51,683 bases of DNA from Oerskovia rustica (GTDB taxonomy: Bacteria; Actinomycetota; Actinomycetes; Actinomycetales; Cellulomonadaceae), in NCBI RefSeq assembly GCF_014836555.1, contig NZ_JACSQQ010000012.1:3181-54863 (forward strand), read 5' to 3'. The notes beneath the pieces are model-generated. The model was not told where the DNA came from. It worked only from the letters and a program-made list of their open reading frames with translations, and searched no databases. Shown piece after piece: positions 23,504-31,346 of this stretch. Each line of letters starts with the position of its first letter. The stretch's first letter is position 1. The position numbers and the translations under genes are program-made.

Positions 23504-24913
23504 TCAGCAGGCGCCGAGGTCCTTCCACACGCCCCAGTCGCTGGGGGCGGGAGCGTCGCCGCGGGTCCACCACTTGGCCTGCCACGTGCGGCCGTTGTGG
23601 GAGACGGTGTTGCCGCCCGTGTAGATGGTCGTCGCGCTCCAGGGGGCGGCCGAGCAGGTGGCGCCGGTCGTGCCGCCGGTGGTGCCGCCGGTCGTTCCGC
23701 CCGTGGTCCCGCCGGTCGTGCCACCGGTGGTGCCGCCGGTGGTGCCGCCGGTCGTTCCGCCCGTGGTCCCGCCCGTGGTGCCGCCGGTGGTGCCGCCGGT
23801 CGTTCCGCCCGTGGTCCCACCCGTGGTGCCGCCGGTCGTTCCGCCCGTCGTGCCCCCGCCGGAGCCCGTGCCGAGGCGCGCACCGACGGCCGTCGCGAGC
23901 GCGTAGTTGTTCTTCTTGTCCCAGTTGATCGACCAGGTCATGACACCGCCGATCTTGCCGTACGGCGTCGCGGGCTTGAAGGCGCCACAGTTCGTCCCCG
24001 TCTCGAGGCAGTCGACGGCCTTGATGACGTTCGCGACGGGCTGGTAGCCGCCGCCGGCCGCGGCCTGGACGGCGGGGACACCGATGCCGACCTGGTCGGG
24101 CCGCAGGCCCATCTCGAGCTGGATGCAGGAGAGCGAGGTGAGGAAGTCGATGCTGCCCTGGCTGTAGACCTGCTGGTTGCAGCCCATCATCGCGCCCGAG
24201 TTGTAGTACTGGGTGTTGACGATCGTGAGGATGTCCTTGATGGCGAGCGTGAGCTGGTAGTAGCCCATCGAGGTGGCCTGGTAGTCGATGGTCTGGGGGG
24301 CCATCGCGATGATGAGGTTCGGGCCCGCCTTGGCCGAGAGCTGGTGCAGCGCGCTCGACATGTACGTGGCGTTGATGCCGTGCTCGAGGTCGATGTCGAC
24401 GCCGTCGAAGCCGTACTCCTGCATGAGGGCGTACGCGGTGTCGGCGAAGTTCTTCGCCTCGGTCGCGTTGGAGACGATGACGTTCCCCTTCTCGCCGCCG
24501 ACCGACAGGATGACCTTGCGGCCCTGGGCCCGGATCGCGGCGATGTCGGCCTTGAACTGGGGCACGGTGTACCCGTTCAGCTCGGCGGTCGAGAGGTTGA
24601 AGGTGATCCCGCCGGGCGTGCCGGTCAGGTTGTCGGCGAACGCGACGGCGACCAGGTTGTAGGCGGGCGGGATGTCGCTCAGCGGCATGACGACCGAGCC
24701 GTTGTTGAAGTTGTGCCAGTAGCCCGTGAGCCACTGGTGGCCCGGGGCGGCGGCTGCTGCGACGGTCGCGGGCTGGGCGGCGGGCTGCGGGGCGGCCTGA
24801 GCGCTCGTGCCGGCGAGCGCGAGCCCGCCGAGGGCGACCGTGGCGGCGGTCAGTGCCGCGAGCAGGCGGGCCGGACGGCGGGCGCCGTCGGCGGGGTGGC
24901 GATGGGTTCTCAC
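23504..24913 (-). CDS. Secreted GH18 chitinase with C-terminal CBM5/12
   Basis: A 469-residue extracellular enzyme. Its signal peptide is cleaved near SAQA-AP (residue 40). The GH18 domain (about 58-350) contains the SVGG motif (137-140) and the catalytic DGVDIDLEHG with proton donor Glu177, followed by the MAPQ and MTWSINWD motifs. A Gly/Thr linker of about 16 TTGG units is followed by a CBM5/12-type module (about 419-469; APWSATTIYTGGNTVSHNG, WQAKWWTRGDAP). It should hydrolyse chitin beta-1,4 bonds outside the cell. GTG at 24913 is chosen because GAGGAG lies 6 nt upstream; a TTG 18 bp earlier lacks a site. Confidence 0.95.
   Translation of the reverse strand: MRTHRHPADGARRPARLLAALTAATVALGGLALAGTSAQAAPQPAAQPATVAAAAAPGHQWLTGYWHNFNNGSVVMPLSDIPPAYNLVAVAFADNLTGTPGGITFNLSTAELNGYTVPQFKADIAAIRAQGRKVILSVGGEKGNVIVSNATEAKNFADTAYALMQEYGFDGVDIDLEHGINATYMSSALHQLSAKAGPNLIIAMAPQTIDYQATSMGYYQLTLAIKDILTIVNTQYYNSGAMMGCNQQVYSQGSIDFLTSLSCIQLEMGLRPDQVGIGVPAVQAAAGGGYQPVANVIKAVDCLETGTNCGAFKPATPYGKIGGVMTWSINWDKKNNYALATAVGARLGTGSGGGTTGGTTGGTTGGTTGGTTGGTTGGTTGGTTGGTTGGTTGGTTGGTTGGTTGGTTGGTTGGTTGATCSAAPWSATTIYTGGNTVSHNGRTWQAKWWTRGDAPAPSDWGVWKDLGAC
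23661..23852 (-). repeat. 12-bp tandem repeat encoding the TTGG linker
   Basis: About sixteen degenerate 12-bp units (type GCCGCCGGTGGT on the plus strand) encode the Thr-Thr-Gly-Gly linker of the chitinase. Blocks of several units are themselves duplicated, indicating recent slippage or unequal exchange. Confidence 0.85.
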
Positions 24914-25306
24914 GTGGTGCTCCTCTAGCAAGGGGTCCGGGACGTCGTCGTCTCACCGGGACCGTCCGAGTGGCCGATCTGGGTCGGCCATGCCGACGCT
25001 ACGTGAGCCGCGTCACGCCTGTGATGAGGGGTTTCACCACTCTCTGCCTACGGACGGTACGGGGATCCCCCTACGTGTCGCGTACCCGTACGTGCGGGTT
25101 CCCGTCGCCCGACGTCGTCGCGCGGGTCGCGTGGTGCGGGTCGCCGAAGCACACGACGGACGTCCGGGAAGAACCTCCGGACGCGTGTATCAAACGCGGC
25201 GCCCGTTCCTCTCTCCCGGCAGGAAGGGGTCCGGTGCACCACCGGCCCGGTGCGTCGAGCGTGCGTGAGCACGGGCCGGAGGGAGGTCCTGCGGTGGCGG
25301 AAATGC
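24914..25306. other. Intergenic region between chitinase and sigma factor genes
   Basis: No credible gene. It separates two divergent units and must hold the chitinase promoter on the minus strand, but no strong -35/-10 pair could be picked. A loose dyad, GTGATG-N8-CACCAC (about 25020-25040), is present. I saw no match to the TGGTCTAGACCA-type DasR site expected for chitin regulation. Confidence 0.4.
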
Positions 25307-25336
25307 TTGTCCCACCTGGGCAGACGCCCCTAGACT
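25307..25336 (+). promoter_or_regulatory. Predicted promoter of the sigma/subtilisin/CHAT cassette
   Basis: TTGTCC (25307-25312) and TAGACT (25331-25336) are separated by 18 bp. The start site would fall near 25343, giving a leader of about 47 nt before the sigma factor ATG. This resembles a housekeeping promoter, so the sigma factor is probably made at a basal level. Autoregulation cannot be excluded. Confidence 0.5.
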
Positions 25337-25389
25337 CGGGTTCCCCCGAAGTACCCGAGCACGACCGAGAGCAGACGGCGCACCCAGCC

Positions 25390-26034
25390 ATGACACGGAT
25401 CACCGAGGACGTCCCGGAAGTCGACGAGCCGGAGGTGAGCCTCGGGGATCGTGCCGCGGCCGCCCTGCTCGACTACCGCGAGGGCAAGCACCAGGCACTG
25501 GCCGACTTCGTGAGAGAGGCCACGCCGTTGCTGTGGCACACGGTCAGGGCCCAGGGAGTCGTCCGCGAGCAGGCGGACGACATCGTCCAGAACACCTGGA
25601 TGGCCCTCGTACGCAACGCTCACACCATCCAGGAGCCGCACGCCGTGCTCAAGTGGCTCCTCGTGACCGCCAAGCGCGGCGCGTGGGAGGCCGTCCGCAA
25701 GCACCGTGACGACCAGAAGCGCCGGACCGAGCTGCCCGACGACATGCTCGACGGGCCCACGGGCACCCTTCCCTCTTCCGACCCCACCCCCGAGACCCAG
25801 GTCCTCGAGGTGGAGCGCGACCGCTACCTGTGGCGCGCTGTCCTCCAGCTGCCGGACCGCTGTCAGCAGCTCCTCCGGCTGATCTCGTTGGCGGACCGAC
25901 CCGACTACAAGTACATCTCGAGCGCCATCGGCATGCCGGTGGGCAGCATCGGGTCCAACCGTGGGCGGTGCTTGGCAAAGCTCCGCGACATCATCGAGAG
26001 CGAGCAGGGGGACAGGACATGGGAAACATCATGA
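25390..26034 (+). CDS. ECF-like RNA polymerase sigma factor
   Basis: A 214-residue protein with sigma-70 region 2 (about 35-107; ADFVREATPLLWHTVRAQGV, ADDIVQNTWMALVRN, VLKWLLVTAKRGAWEAVRKHR) and region 4 (about 148-205; LQLPDRCQQLLRLISL, YKYISSAIGMPVGSIGSNRGRCLAKLR). The two are joined by an acidic, Pro-rich linker with no region 3. The ATG at 25390 is chosen because the predicted promoter lies upstream of it and inside the longer reading frame. It is first in a four-gene unit with a small soluble protein, a subtilisin and a TPR-CHAT protease. It could direct transcription of this unit or of unlinked target genes. No membrane anti-sigma factor is adjacent. Confidence 0.92.
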   Translation: MTRITEDVPEVDEPEVSLGDRAAAALLDYREGKHQALADFVREATPLLWHTVRAQGVVREQADDIVQNTWMALVRNAHTIQEPHAVLKWLLVTAKRGAWEAVRKHRDDQKRRTELPDDMLDGPTGTLPSSDPTPETQVLEVERDRYLWRAVLQLPDRCQQLLRLISLADRPDYKYISSAIGMPVGSIGSNRGRCLAKLRDIIESEQGDRTWETS

Positions 26035-26528
26035 GCGCACCGTCGGGGTACAGCCCCGAGGAACCACTGGACGCCGTCGACCTCGAGATCCTGGCGGATC
26101 TCGCCCGTATCCACACGATGCTCGACCCGGTACCGGACGGGCTCGTCGAGCGGTCGCTGTTCGCGATCACGCTCGCAGGCCTGGAGGCCGAGGTCATGGA
26201 GCTCGAGTACGTCCGTGTGCCGGAGATGTCGGTCCGGGGCGAGGCGCCGCCGATCGAGGCGCGCACCATCACCTTCACGGCCGAGTCCCTGACCGTCATG
26301 ATCACGCTGTCCGCTCGTGACGACGGCCGGATCCGCATCGACGGATGGGCCGCCCCGGCCGGCGAGCTGACGGTCGAGCTGCACCGCCCGGACGGGATGG
26401 TCTCGACCGTCGCCGACGAGGACGGCCGGTTCGTGTTCGACGCCGTCGGGCCTGGTCCGGCGAGCCTGCTGCTGCGAGCCCCGGGTGCTGGCGGCGACGC
26501 CGTGACGACACCGATCATCGAGCTCTAG
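26019..26528 (+). CDS. Small soluble protein, helical N-terminus and Ig-like C-terminus
   Basis: A 169-residue protein with no signal, no membrane helix and no cysteine. An acidic helical part (about 15-62; DLEILADLARIHTMLDPVPDGLVERSLFAITLAGLEAEVMELEY, described here in pieces) precedes a beta-rich part. The last 65 residues (RIRIDGW, LTVELHRPDG, DEDGRFVFDAV, PASLLLR) resemble carboxypeptidase-regulatory or other Ig-like sandwiches. It overlaps the sigma factor gene by 16 bp and AGGGGG precedes the ATG at 26019. A second ATG (26031) would give an ATGA junction. Its place is that of an anti-sigma factor, yet it lacks a zinc-binding HxxxCxxC motif. A regulator or protease partner is inferred. 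Confidence 0.75.
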   Translation: MGNIMSAPSGYSPEEPLDAVDLEILADLARIHTMLDPVPDGLVERSLFAITLAGLEAEVMELEYVRVPEMSVRGEAPPIEARTITFTAESLTVMITLSARDDGRIRIDGWAAPAGELTVELHRPDGMVSTVADEDGRFVFDAVGPGPASLLLRAPGAGGDAVTTPIIEL

Positions 26529-26605
26529 CCGCCCCGCCCCTTCGTCATCTCGGCACGCCGGGCCGATCGACCCGACGGTAGTCCCCTTCGTGCATTGGAG
26601 CACCG

Positions 26606-28411
26606 ATGAGTGAGACCCCTGAGCAGTCGGCCACGCCGCCTGTCCCGCCGGGCGGGCGGCCCTTCGGAGACCGACCGAACCGGCTGCAGTGGCGGACGCG
26701 GACCCTCGACCCGATCACCGCACCGCGTCGGGCCGGGCAGTCCTCGCCGCACCCCACCTGGTACGTGGGGGACCGGGTCCTGGTTCCCGAGTCTCCGGAC
26801 GACCTGACCGGCAACCGCTCGCTGCGCTGGCTCGAGGAGGCCGCGGCGAAGTTCGACCTGACGGTCGAGGTCGAGGAGGCCAGCAGGAGTGACGCGGAGC
26901 TCATCACCCGGGCGGGGCTGGACCGCGAGACGACCCGTGACCTGCGACGCGTCTTCGGGCTGTCGGCGCGCCTGCGGCAGAAGGGCGGCAGCGAGGGGGA
27001 GCTCCCCGACGCCTGGAAGGTCATCGAGAAGCTCGGTGGACGCCTGTGTCCCGATGACAGGTGCAGCCCGCGGGTGGGCCTCGACCACATGATCGCGCCC
27101 GCGGCGGGGCCCGCCATCGGTGGCCAGCCGTACACGCAGCCGTTCCCGTACACGCAGCCCTTCCCGTACACGCAGCCGTTCCCGTACACGCAGCCGTTCC
27201 CCTACACCCAGCCGTTCCCCTACACCCAGCCCTTCCCCGTCACGGGAACCGCGGAGTACGCGACACCCGGCTCGGGCGGGCGGACCCCCGTGAACTGGGT
27301 CGGTCCCGTCCCCGCACGGCGGCTCGCCGTCGGTGCCGACGACTTCACCGCCGCGGACGGGACCCGCCGACCCGTCGTGGCGGTCCTGGACACCGGGGTG
27401 GGCGCGCACCCCTGGTTCGACGCCGCCCCGGAGACTCGAGGGACGATCGTCGTGCGAGACCCCGAGCTCCTCGGAGAGCCGCTGTCCGTCCTCCCGGAGA
27501 CGGAGTACGAGTACGAGGACCCCGAGATCGGAGGGGTGTCGATCTCTCCCTTGACGGGCCCGCTCGACCCGGTCGCCGGGCACGGCACGTTCATCGCCGG
27601 GCTCGTCCACCAGAAGTGCCCCGACGCGGTCATCCTGGCTCCTCGTCTCTACGGCGGTGCCGGGGTCATCCCCGAACGAGACCTCCTGCGCTCCCTGCGT
27701 CGTGTGCTTCTGTGGCACGTGCTGGGACTCGTCGGGCGGGACGGCTACGCGCCGATCGACGTCCTGGTCCTCTCGCTCGGGTACTACCACGAGCGCCCCG
27801 AGGACGCGGACTTCGACGCTCCCTTCGGCACCGTCCTGCGGGCGCTCCGGCGCTACGGGGTGCTGGTCGTCGTCTCGTCCGGGAACGACGGGCAGACCAG
27901 GCCGAGCTACCCTGCGGCGTTCGCGCCGCGCATCGACCGTCGGCAGACGCCGCCCGTGCCGCTGCAGGGTGTCACGCTCCTGCGCGACGAGCCGCCGGTG
28001 CTCACGGTCGGGGCGCAGAACCCGGACGGGACCACCGCCCTGTTCAGCAACGACGGGCCATGGGTCACGTGCGTGCGTCCCGGCGCCGCTCTCGTCTCGA
28101 CGGCGCCGACGACGATGGACGGCGCGGTGGCCCCCAGCCGATGGCTCAAGGAGCTCTGGTCGGACGGCAACCGGGCCACGATCGACCCCGAGGGGTTTCA
28201 GGGCGGGTTCGCTACCTGGAGCGGTACGTCCTTCGCAGGGCCCGTGCTGGCCGGCGAGCTCGCGTCCTACCTGCTCGACGACGCCGCGGCCGACCCGACG
28301 TCGCCGAGCGCCGTGGTACCGGGTGAAGGAGCGCCCGGACGCTGCGCATGGCTGTGGCAGTCCATTACCCTGGCCACTGGACTGGTCCCCACGGAGGTGA
28401 CCGCGGAATGA
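26606..28411 (+). CDS. Cytoplasmic subtilisin-like (S8) protease with PYTQPF repeats
   Basis: A 601-residue S8 peptidase with no signal peptide or membrane helix. The N-terminal domain (about 50-165) is alpha-rich and ends in SPRVGLDHMIAP. Six hexapeptide PYTQPF units (175-210) form a proline-rich linker to the catalytic domain (about 236-580). The triad is complete: Asp262 (VLDTGVG), His326 (AGHGTFIAG) and Ser542 (SGTSFAGP), with oxyanion Asn427 (SSGNDG). The catalytic domain carries a GPL...HGT region like secreted subtilisins but acts inside the cell. GGAG lies 5 nt before the ATG. It sits between the small soluble protein and the TPR-CHAT gene, 9 bp from the latter, so the two proteases are probably made together. 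A protease cascade is inferred. Confidence 0.92.
   Translation: MSETPEQSATPPVPPGGRPFGDRPNRLQWRTRTLDPITAPRRAGQSSPHPTWYVGDRVLVPESPDDLTGNRSLRWLEEAAAKFDLTVEVEEASRSDAELITRAGLDRETTRDLRRVFGLSARLRQKGGSEGELPDAWKVIEKLGGRLCPDDRCSPRVGLDHMIAPAAGPAIGGQPYTQPFPYTQPFPYTQPFPYTQPFPYTQPFPYTQPFPVTGTAEYATPGSGGRTPVNWVGPVPARRLAVGADDFTAADGTRRPVVAVLDTGVGAHPWFDAAPETRGTIVVRDPELLGEPLSVLPETEYEYEDPEIGGVSISPLTGPLDPVAGHGTFIAGLVHQKCPDAVILAPRLYGGAGVIPERDLLRSLRRVLLWHVLGLVGRDGYAPIDVLVLSLGYYHERPEDADFDAPFGTVLRALRRYGVLVVVSSGNDGQTRPSYPAAFAPRIDRRQTPPVPLQGVTLLRDEPPVLTVGAQNPDGTTALFSNDGPWVTCVRPGAALVSTAPTTMDGAVAPSRWLKELWSDGNRATIDPEGFQGGFATWSGTSFAGPVLAGELASYLLDDAAADPTSPSAVVPGEGAPGRCAWLWQSITLATGLVPTEVTAE
27128..27235 (+). repeat. 18-bp tandem repeat encoding six PYTQPF units
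   Basis: Six consecutive 18-bp units with third-base differences (CCG/CCC, ACG/ACC) encode PYTQPF exactly six times between the N-terminal and protease domains of the S8 gene. Amino-acid identity is kept while codons vary, which points to selection on the peptide. Confidence 0.95.
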
Positions 28412-28420
28412 GGTGACGGC

Positions 28421-30991
28421 GTGGCGCGCAGCGGTGGCCGGACCCTGCGCGCACGCCTCGAGTTCGCGTCGGGGACCAACGCGCGGGGGCGTCATGCCCG
28501 GGCCGCCCAGCTCTTCCGCACCATCCTCGCGGATCTCGAGGAACCGACCTTCGCGGACGACCCGGACAACAGCTACGCCCACGTCCGTGCGCTGATCGGT
28601 CTGGCGATCTCCAGGTTCGAGTACGAGGGTGACGTCGATCGCTCGCTCGAGCTGCTCGAGCAGGCCCAGGCGTGGGTAGAGGCCCATGGGCCCGAGGACC
28701 TGCAGCTCGTGGTCGGCGGACAGCGTGGCCTGCTCCGGCTGCGCACCGGCCGGGTCGTCGAGGCGGTCGAGGAGATGGACGCTGCCGCTCGGTTCATCGA
28801 CGTGGCGACGCCGCTCGACGCCGCCGTCCTCCTCCTGAACCGGGGGTCGCTGCACCTCGAGCTGGGCAACCTCGATCGGGCCGAGGCGGACCTTGCCGAG
28901 GTGGTGCGGCGCGCGGAGGACATGGGGGACGCGCTGCTCGCGTCCAAGGCGCAGCACAACCTCGGCTACGCGAAGTACCTCGGCGGCGACCTGCCGACAG
29001 CCCTGCGCGCCATGGAGGAGGCGGAGCGCGGTGCTCCCGAACGGCACGCCTCCGTGGGCCTCATCGACAAGGCGCAGGTTCTTCTCGAGGCCGGACTGCT
29101 CTCGGACGCCGACTCGACGCTCGCCGAGGCGCGCGAGCACCTCGTCCGCAACCGGATGGTCAGGGACGTCGCCGAGGTCGAGCTGCTGCGTGCACAGTGC
29201 CTCGTGGGGCTCCGCCGCTACACCGAGGCGCAGCGTCAGGCCCGCGCGGCCGCGGCCAGGTTCGACCGGATCGGCAACGACCCCTGGGCTGCCCGGGCTC
29301 GGGTCGCCGAGCTCCAGGCGCGGCTCGCCGAGGACCGTTCGGCGGGCCTCTCGGTCGGCGTGGCACGCCGTCGGGCGGCCCGTGCGCTCGCTCTCGCGGA
29401 CGTGGGGGCCGCGCTCGGTGAGGCCGGTGGGCGTGGGGTGACCGTCCCCGCACAGCTCCTCGCGGCAGAGTGGCTCCTGGCGGCGAAGGACCCGGCGGGC
29501 GCGCGCGAGGTCCTCTCGCGGGTCCCGGGGCACCTCGGGCGGGTGGCGCTGCCGCTGCGTCTGCAGCACCAGGCAGTGGCGGCCCAGCTGGCGTTCGCCA
29601 CCGGGGAGCGTGGCGCTGCGCTCCGTGCCGTGCGCAAGGGGCAGCGCATGCTGGCGGAGCACCGCGAAGGGCTGGGGTCGGTCGACGCCGTGACGGCTTC
29701 CGCGGTCCACGGGGTGCGCCTGGGGCACGTGGACGTGGCCGCGGCCCTGCGTACCGGCCGCGCCGCGGCGCTGCTCGACGCCGTCGAGCGTGGACGTGCG
29801 ACCGTCGCCGGCAGCGGGAGGGTCGTGCCGCCGTCCGACGCCGAGTCCGCCGAGCTCCTCACCCGTGCGCGCCAGGAGATCGAGTCTGCGAGGCTCCTGG
29901 GGGCGAACCCCTCGGGTGAACGTCTCGAGCGCCGGCGTGCGCACCTGAGCGAGGCGCGACGGCTGCAGGAGGCTGCTCGGCGTCGGGCCTGGCAGGACGG
30001 AGGGGGAGCGCAGACGCCGACCGCGGTCACCGCACGCCGCCTGCGCCGCGCGCTGTCGACGGCGAGCGCGTCGACGGTCGTCGCGGACTTCGTCGTCGCG
30101 GACGAGACGCTCCGCGTCCTGCGGGCGGACGCCTCGGGGCTGAGCATGATCCGGCTGGCCCCGATGGTGGAGGTCGGCGAGCGCATCCGGCGTGCGCGTG
30201 CGGACCTCGACGTCCTGTCGAACGGGCTGATCCCGGCGCCCATGCGGGCCGCCGCCCGGGCGTCGCTCGACCGGAGCCTGGCGTGGCTCGACCGCGAGGT
30301 CCTCGCGCCGATCGACGCGCAGGGCGACCTGCACATCGCCGCGCGCGACCTGCTGCTCGCCGTGCCGTGGTCCTCGTTGCCCTCACGCGCGGGACGCCGG
30401 ACGTGGGTCAACTCGTGGATCGACCTGCAGGAGTCGACGGTCGAGCAGACCAAGCCCGACGTCGTGGTCGTGGCGGGACCGGGACTACGGGCGGCGGAGG
30501 CCGAGGCCGAGGCCGTGGCGAGGACGTGGGAGAGCGCCACGGTCCTGACCGGCGAGGAGGCCACCTGCTCGGCCACGGTCGAGAGGCTCCCGTCGGCCGC
30601 GGTCGTCCACCTCGCGACGCACGGCCGGCACGAGACCGACAACCCGTTGTTCTCCTCGCTGCGGCTCGCGGACGGCCCCCTGTTCGCGCACGAGCTCGAC
30701 GGCGTGGACCTCCGAGGCGCCGTGGTCGTCCTCTCGGCCTGCGAGGCGGGGCTGTCGACGGTCCGGATCGGTGGTGAGCCGCTGGGGCTCACGAGCGTCC
30801 TGCTCCGGCTGGGGGCAGCGGCCGTCGTGTCGAGCGTCGCCCCGCTGCGGGACGACGTCGCCGCGCGGGTCATGCCCGAGTTTCACGGCGAGCTGCGGGC
30901 GGGGGCCACGCCGGGGGACGCGCTCGCGGCCGCGGTCGCGAGCGAGGAGGAACCGGTTCCCCTGGTCTGCTTCGGGCCGCTCGCGGTCTGA
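28421..30991 (+). CDS. TPR protein with C-terminal CHAT (caspase-like) protease domain
   Basis: An 856-residue soluble protein. Residues about 15-450 form TPR-like helical repeats (for example LLNRGSLHLELGNLDRAEADLAEVVRRAEDMGDALLASKAQHNLGYAKYLGG, quoted only by its ends elsewhere). A helical connector (about 450-545) leads to a CHAT domain (about 635-856). The cysteine-protease dyad is intact: His734 in HLATHG and Cys774 in LSACEAG. CHAT peptidases belong to clan CD with caspases, and TPR-CHAT proteins include the Csx29 protease of type III-E CRISPR systems. The GTG start has AGGTGA upstream and follows the subtilisin gene by 9 bp. It probably senses a signal through the TPRs and cleaves a target, perhaps after processing by the subtilisin. 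Confidence 0.93.
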   Translation: MARSGGRTLRARLEFASGTNARGRHARAAQLFRTILADLEEPTFADDPDNSYAHVRALIGLAISRFEYEGDVDRSLELLEQAQAWVEAHGPEDLQLVVGGQRGLLRLRTGRVVEAVEEMDAAARFIDVATPLDAAVLLLNRGSLHLELGNLDRAEADLAEVVRRAEDMGDALLASKAQHNLGYAKYLGGDLPTALRAMEEAERGAPERHASVGLIDKAQVLLEAGLLSDADSTLAEAREHLVRNRMVRDVAEVELLRAQCLVGLRRYTEAQRQARAAAARFDRIGNDPWAARARVAELQARLAEDRSAGLSVGVARRRAARALALADVGAALGEAGGRGVTVPAQLLAAEWLLAAKDPAGAREVLSRVPGHLGRVALPLRLQHQAVAAQLAFATGERGAALRAVRKGQRMLAEHREGLGSVDAVTASAVHGVRLGHVDVAAALRTGRAAALLDAVERGRATVAGSGRVVPPSDAESAELLTRARQEIESARLLGANPSGERLERRRAHLSEARRLQEAARRRAWQDGGGAQTPTAVTARRLRRALSTASASTVVADFVVADETLRVLRADASGLSMIRLAPMVEVGERIRRARADLDVLSNGLIPAPMRAAARASLDRSLAWLDREVLAPIDAQGDLHIAARDLLLAVPWSSLPSRAGRRTWVNSWIDLQESTVEQTKPDVVVVAGPGLRAAEAEAEAVARTWESATVLTGEEATCSATVERLPSAAVVHLATHGRHETDNPLFSSLRLADGPLFAHELDGVDLRGAVVVLSACEAGLSTVRIGGEPLGLTSVLLRLGAAAVVSSVAPLRDDVAARVMPEFHGELRAGATPGDALAAAVASEEEPVPLVCFGPLAV

Positions 30992-31081
30992 GGGGGCCTG
31001 CGCGGAGGCGTGTCCTTCGGCGCCCCGACTGCGGGCGCTGCGCCGCACAGCGCGGCGCCCTGCGGCGCTGTCGGACCGGAT

Positions 31082-31110
31082 TTGGACCAGGCGCCGACCT
31101 CACGTACCCT
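31082..31110 (+). promoter_or_regulatory. Predicted rplJ-rplL promoter
   Basis: TTGGAC (31082-31087) and TACCCT (31105-31110) have a 17-bp spacer. Transcription would start near 31117 and give a leader of about 230 nt, long for this genome and typical for an L10-regulated mRNA. The rest of the interval from 30992 holds no gene. Confidence 0.6.
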
Positions 31111-31244
31111 GTTCCAGTACCCAAGACCGCCGGTCGTACCGTCCTGCCCACTGACTCGTCAGTTGCAGTCCGGACCGAAGTCCCGCAGAAGTGCGGAGGC
31201 CAGCGCAGGTGAGAGTTCACGGAGCGGGCGAGAGCCTGCACTTC

Positions 31245-31268
31245 GAGCCCCGCGCCTGCGCGGGGCTC
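31245..31268 (+). terminator. Terminator-like hairpin in the rplJ leader
   Basis: GAGCCCCGCGC and its exact complement surround a 2-nt gap, giving a very stable stem followed by TTCTCGTCTC. It lies about 80 nt before the rplJ start codon inside the predicted leader. It may be an attenuator controlled by L10 or L10(L12)4, or mark a readthrough barrier. Confidence 0.55.
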
Positions 31269-31346
31269 TTCTCGTCTCCGCAGGACCTCACCCCCCAGGG
31301 CCCCCGCCCTGCGGAGACCGGTGGCACCACCACCGGAAGGATTGCC

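Noticed and set aside
23661-23852. 12-bp repeats as a CRISPR or satellite element, or their plus-strand Val/Pro reading as a gene
   Set aside because: They are the in-frame TTGG linker of the chitinase on the minus strand.
25020-25040. Dyad near the chitinase as a DasR site
   Set aside because: It lacks the TGGTCTAGACCA-like core expected for DasR.
25390-26034. Earlier in-frame start extending the sigma factor upstream to 24853
   Set aside because: The extension would be translated across the predicted promoter and is Arg/Pro-rich. The ATG at 25390 gives a normal ECF length.
27128-27235. Short regular repeats as a CRISPR array
   Set aside because: Units are contiguous 18-mers in frame with no spacers; they encode PYTQPF.
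26525-30334. 1269-residue open frame antisense to the S8 and CHAT genes
   Set aside because: It is low complexity, lacks domains and lies opposite two genes with intact catalytic motifs.
21005-31346. Integrated mobile element carrying the protease cassette
   Set aside because: No integrase, transposase, tRNA-end duplication or flanking direct repeat was found. The only nearby tRNA (Trp) is intact and lies before secE.
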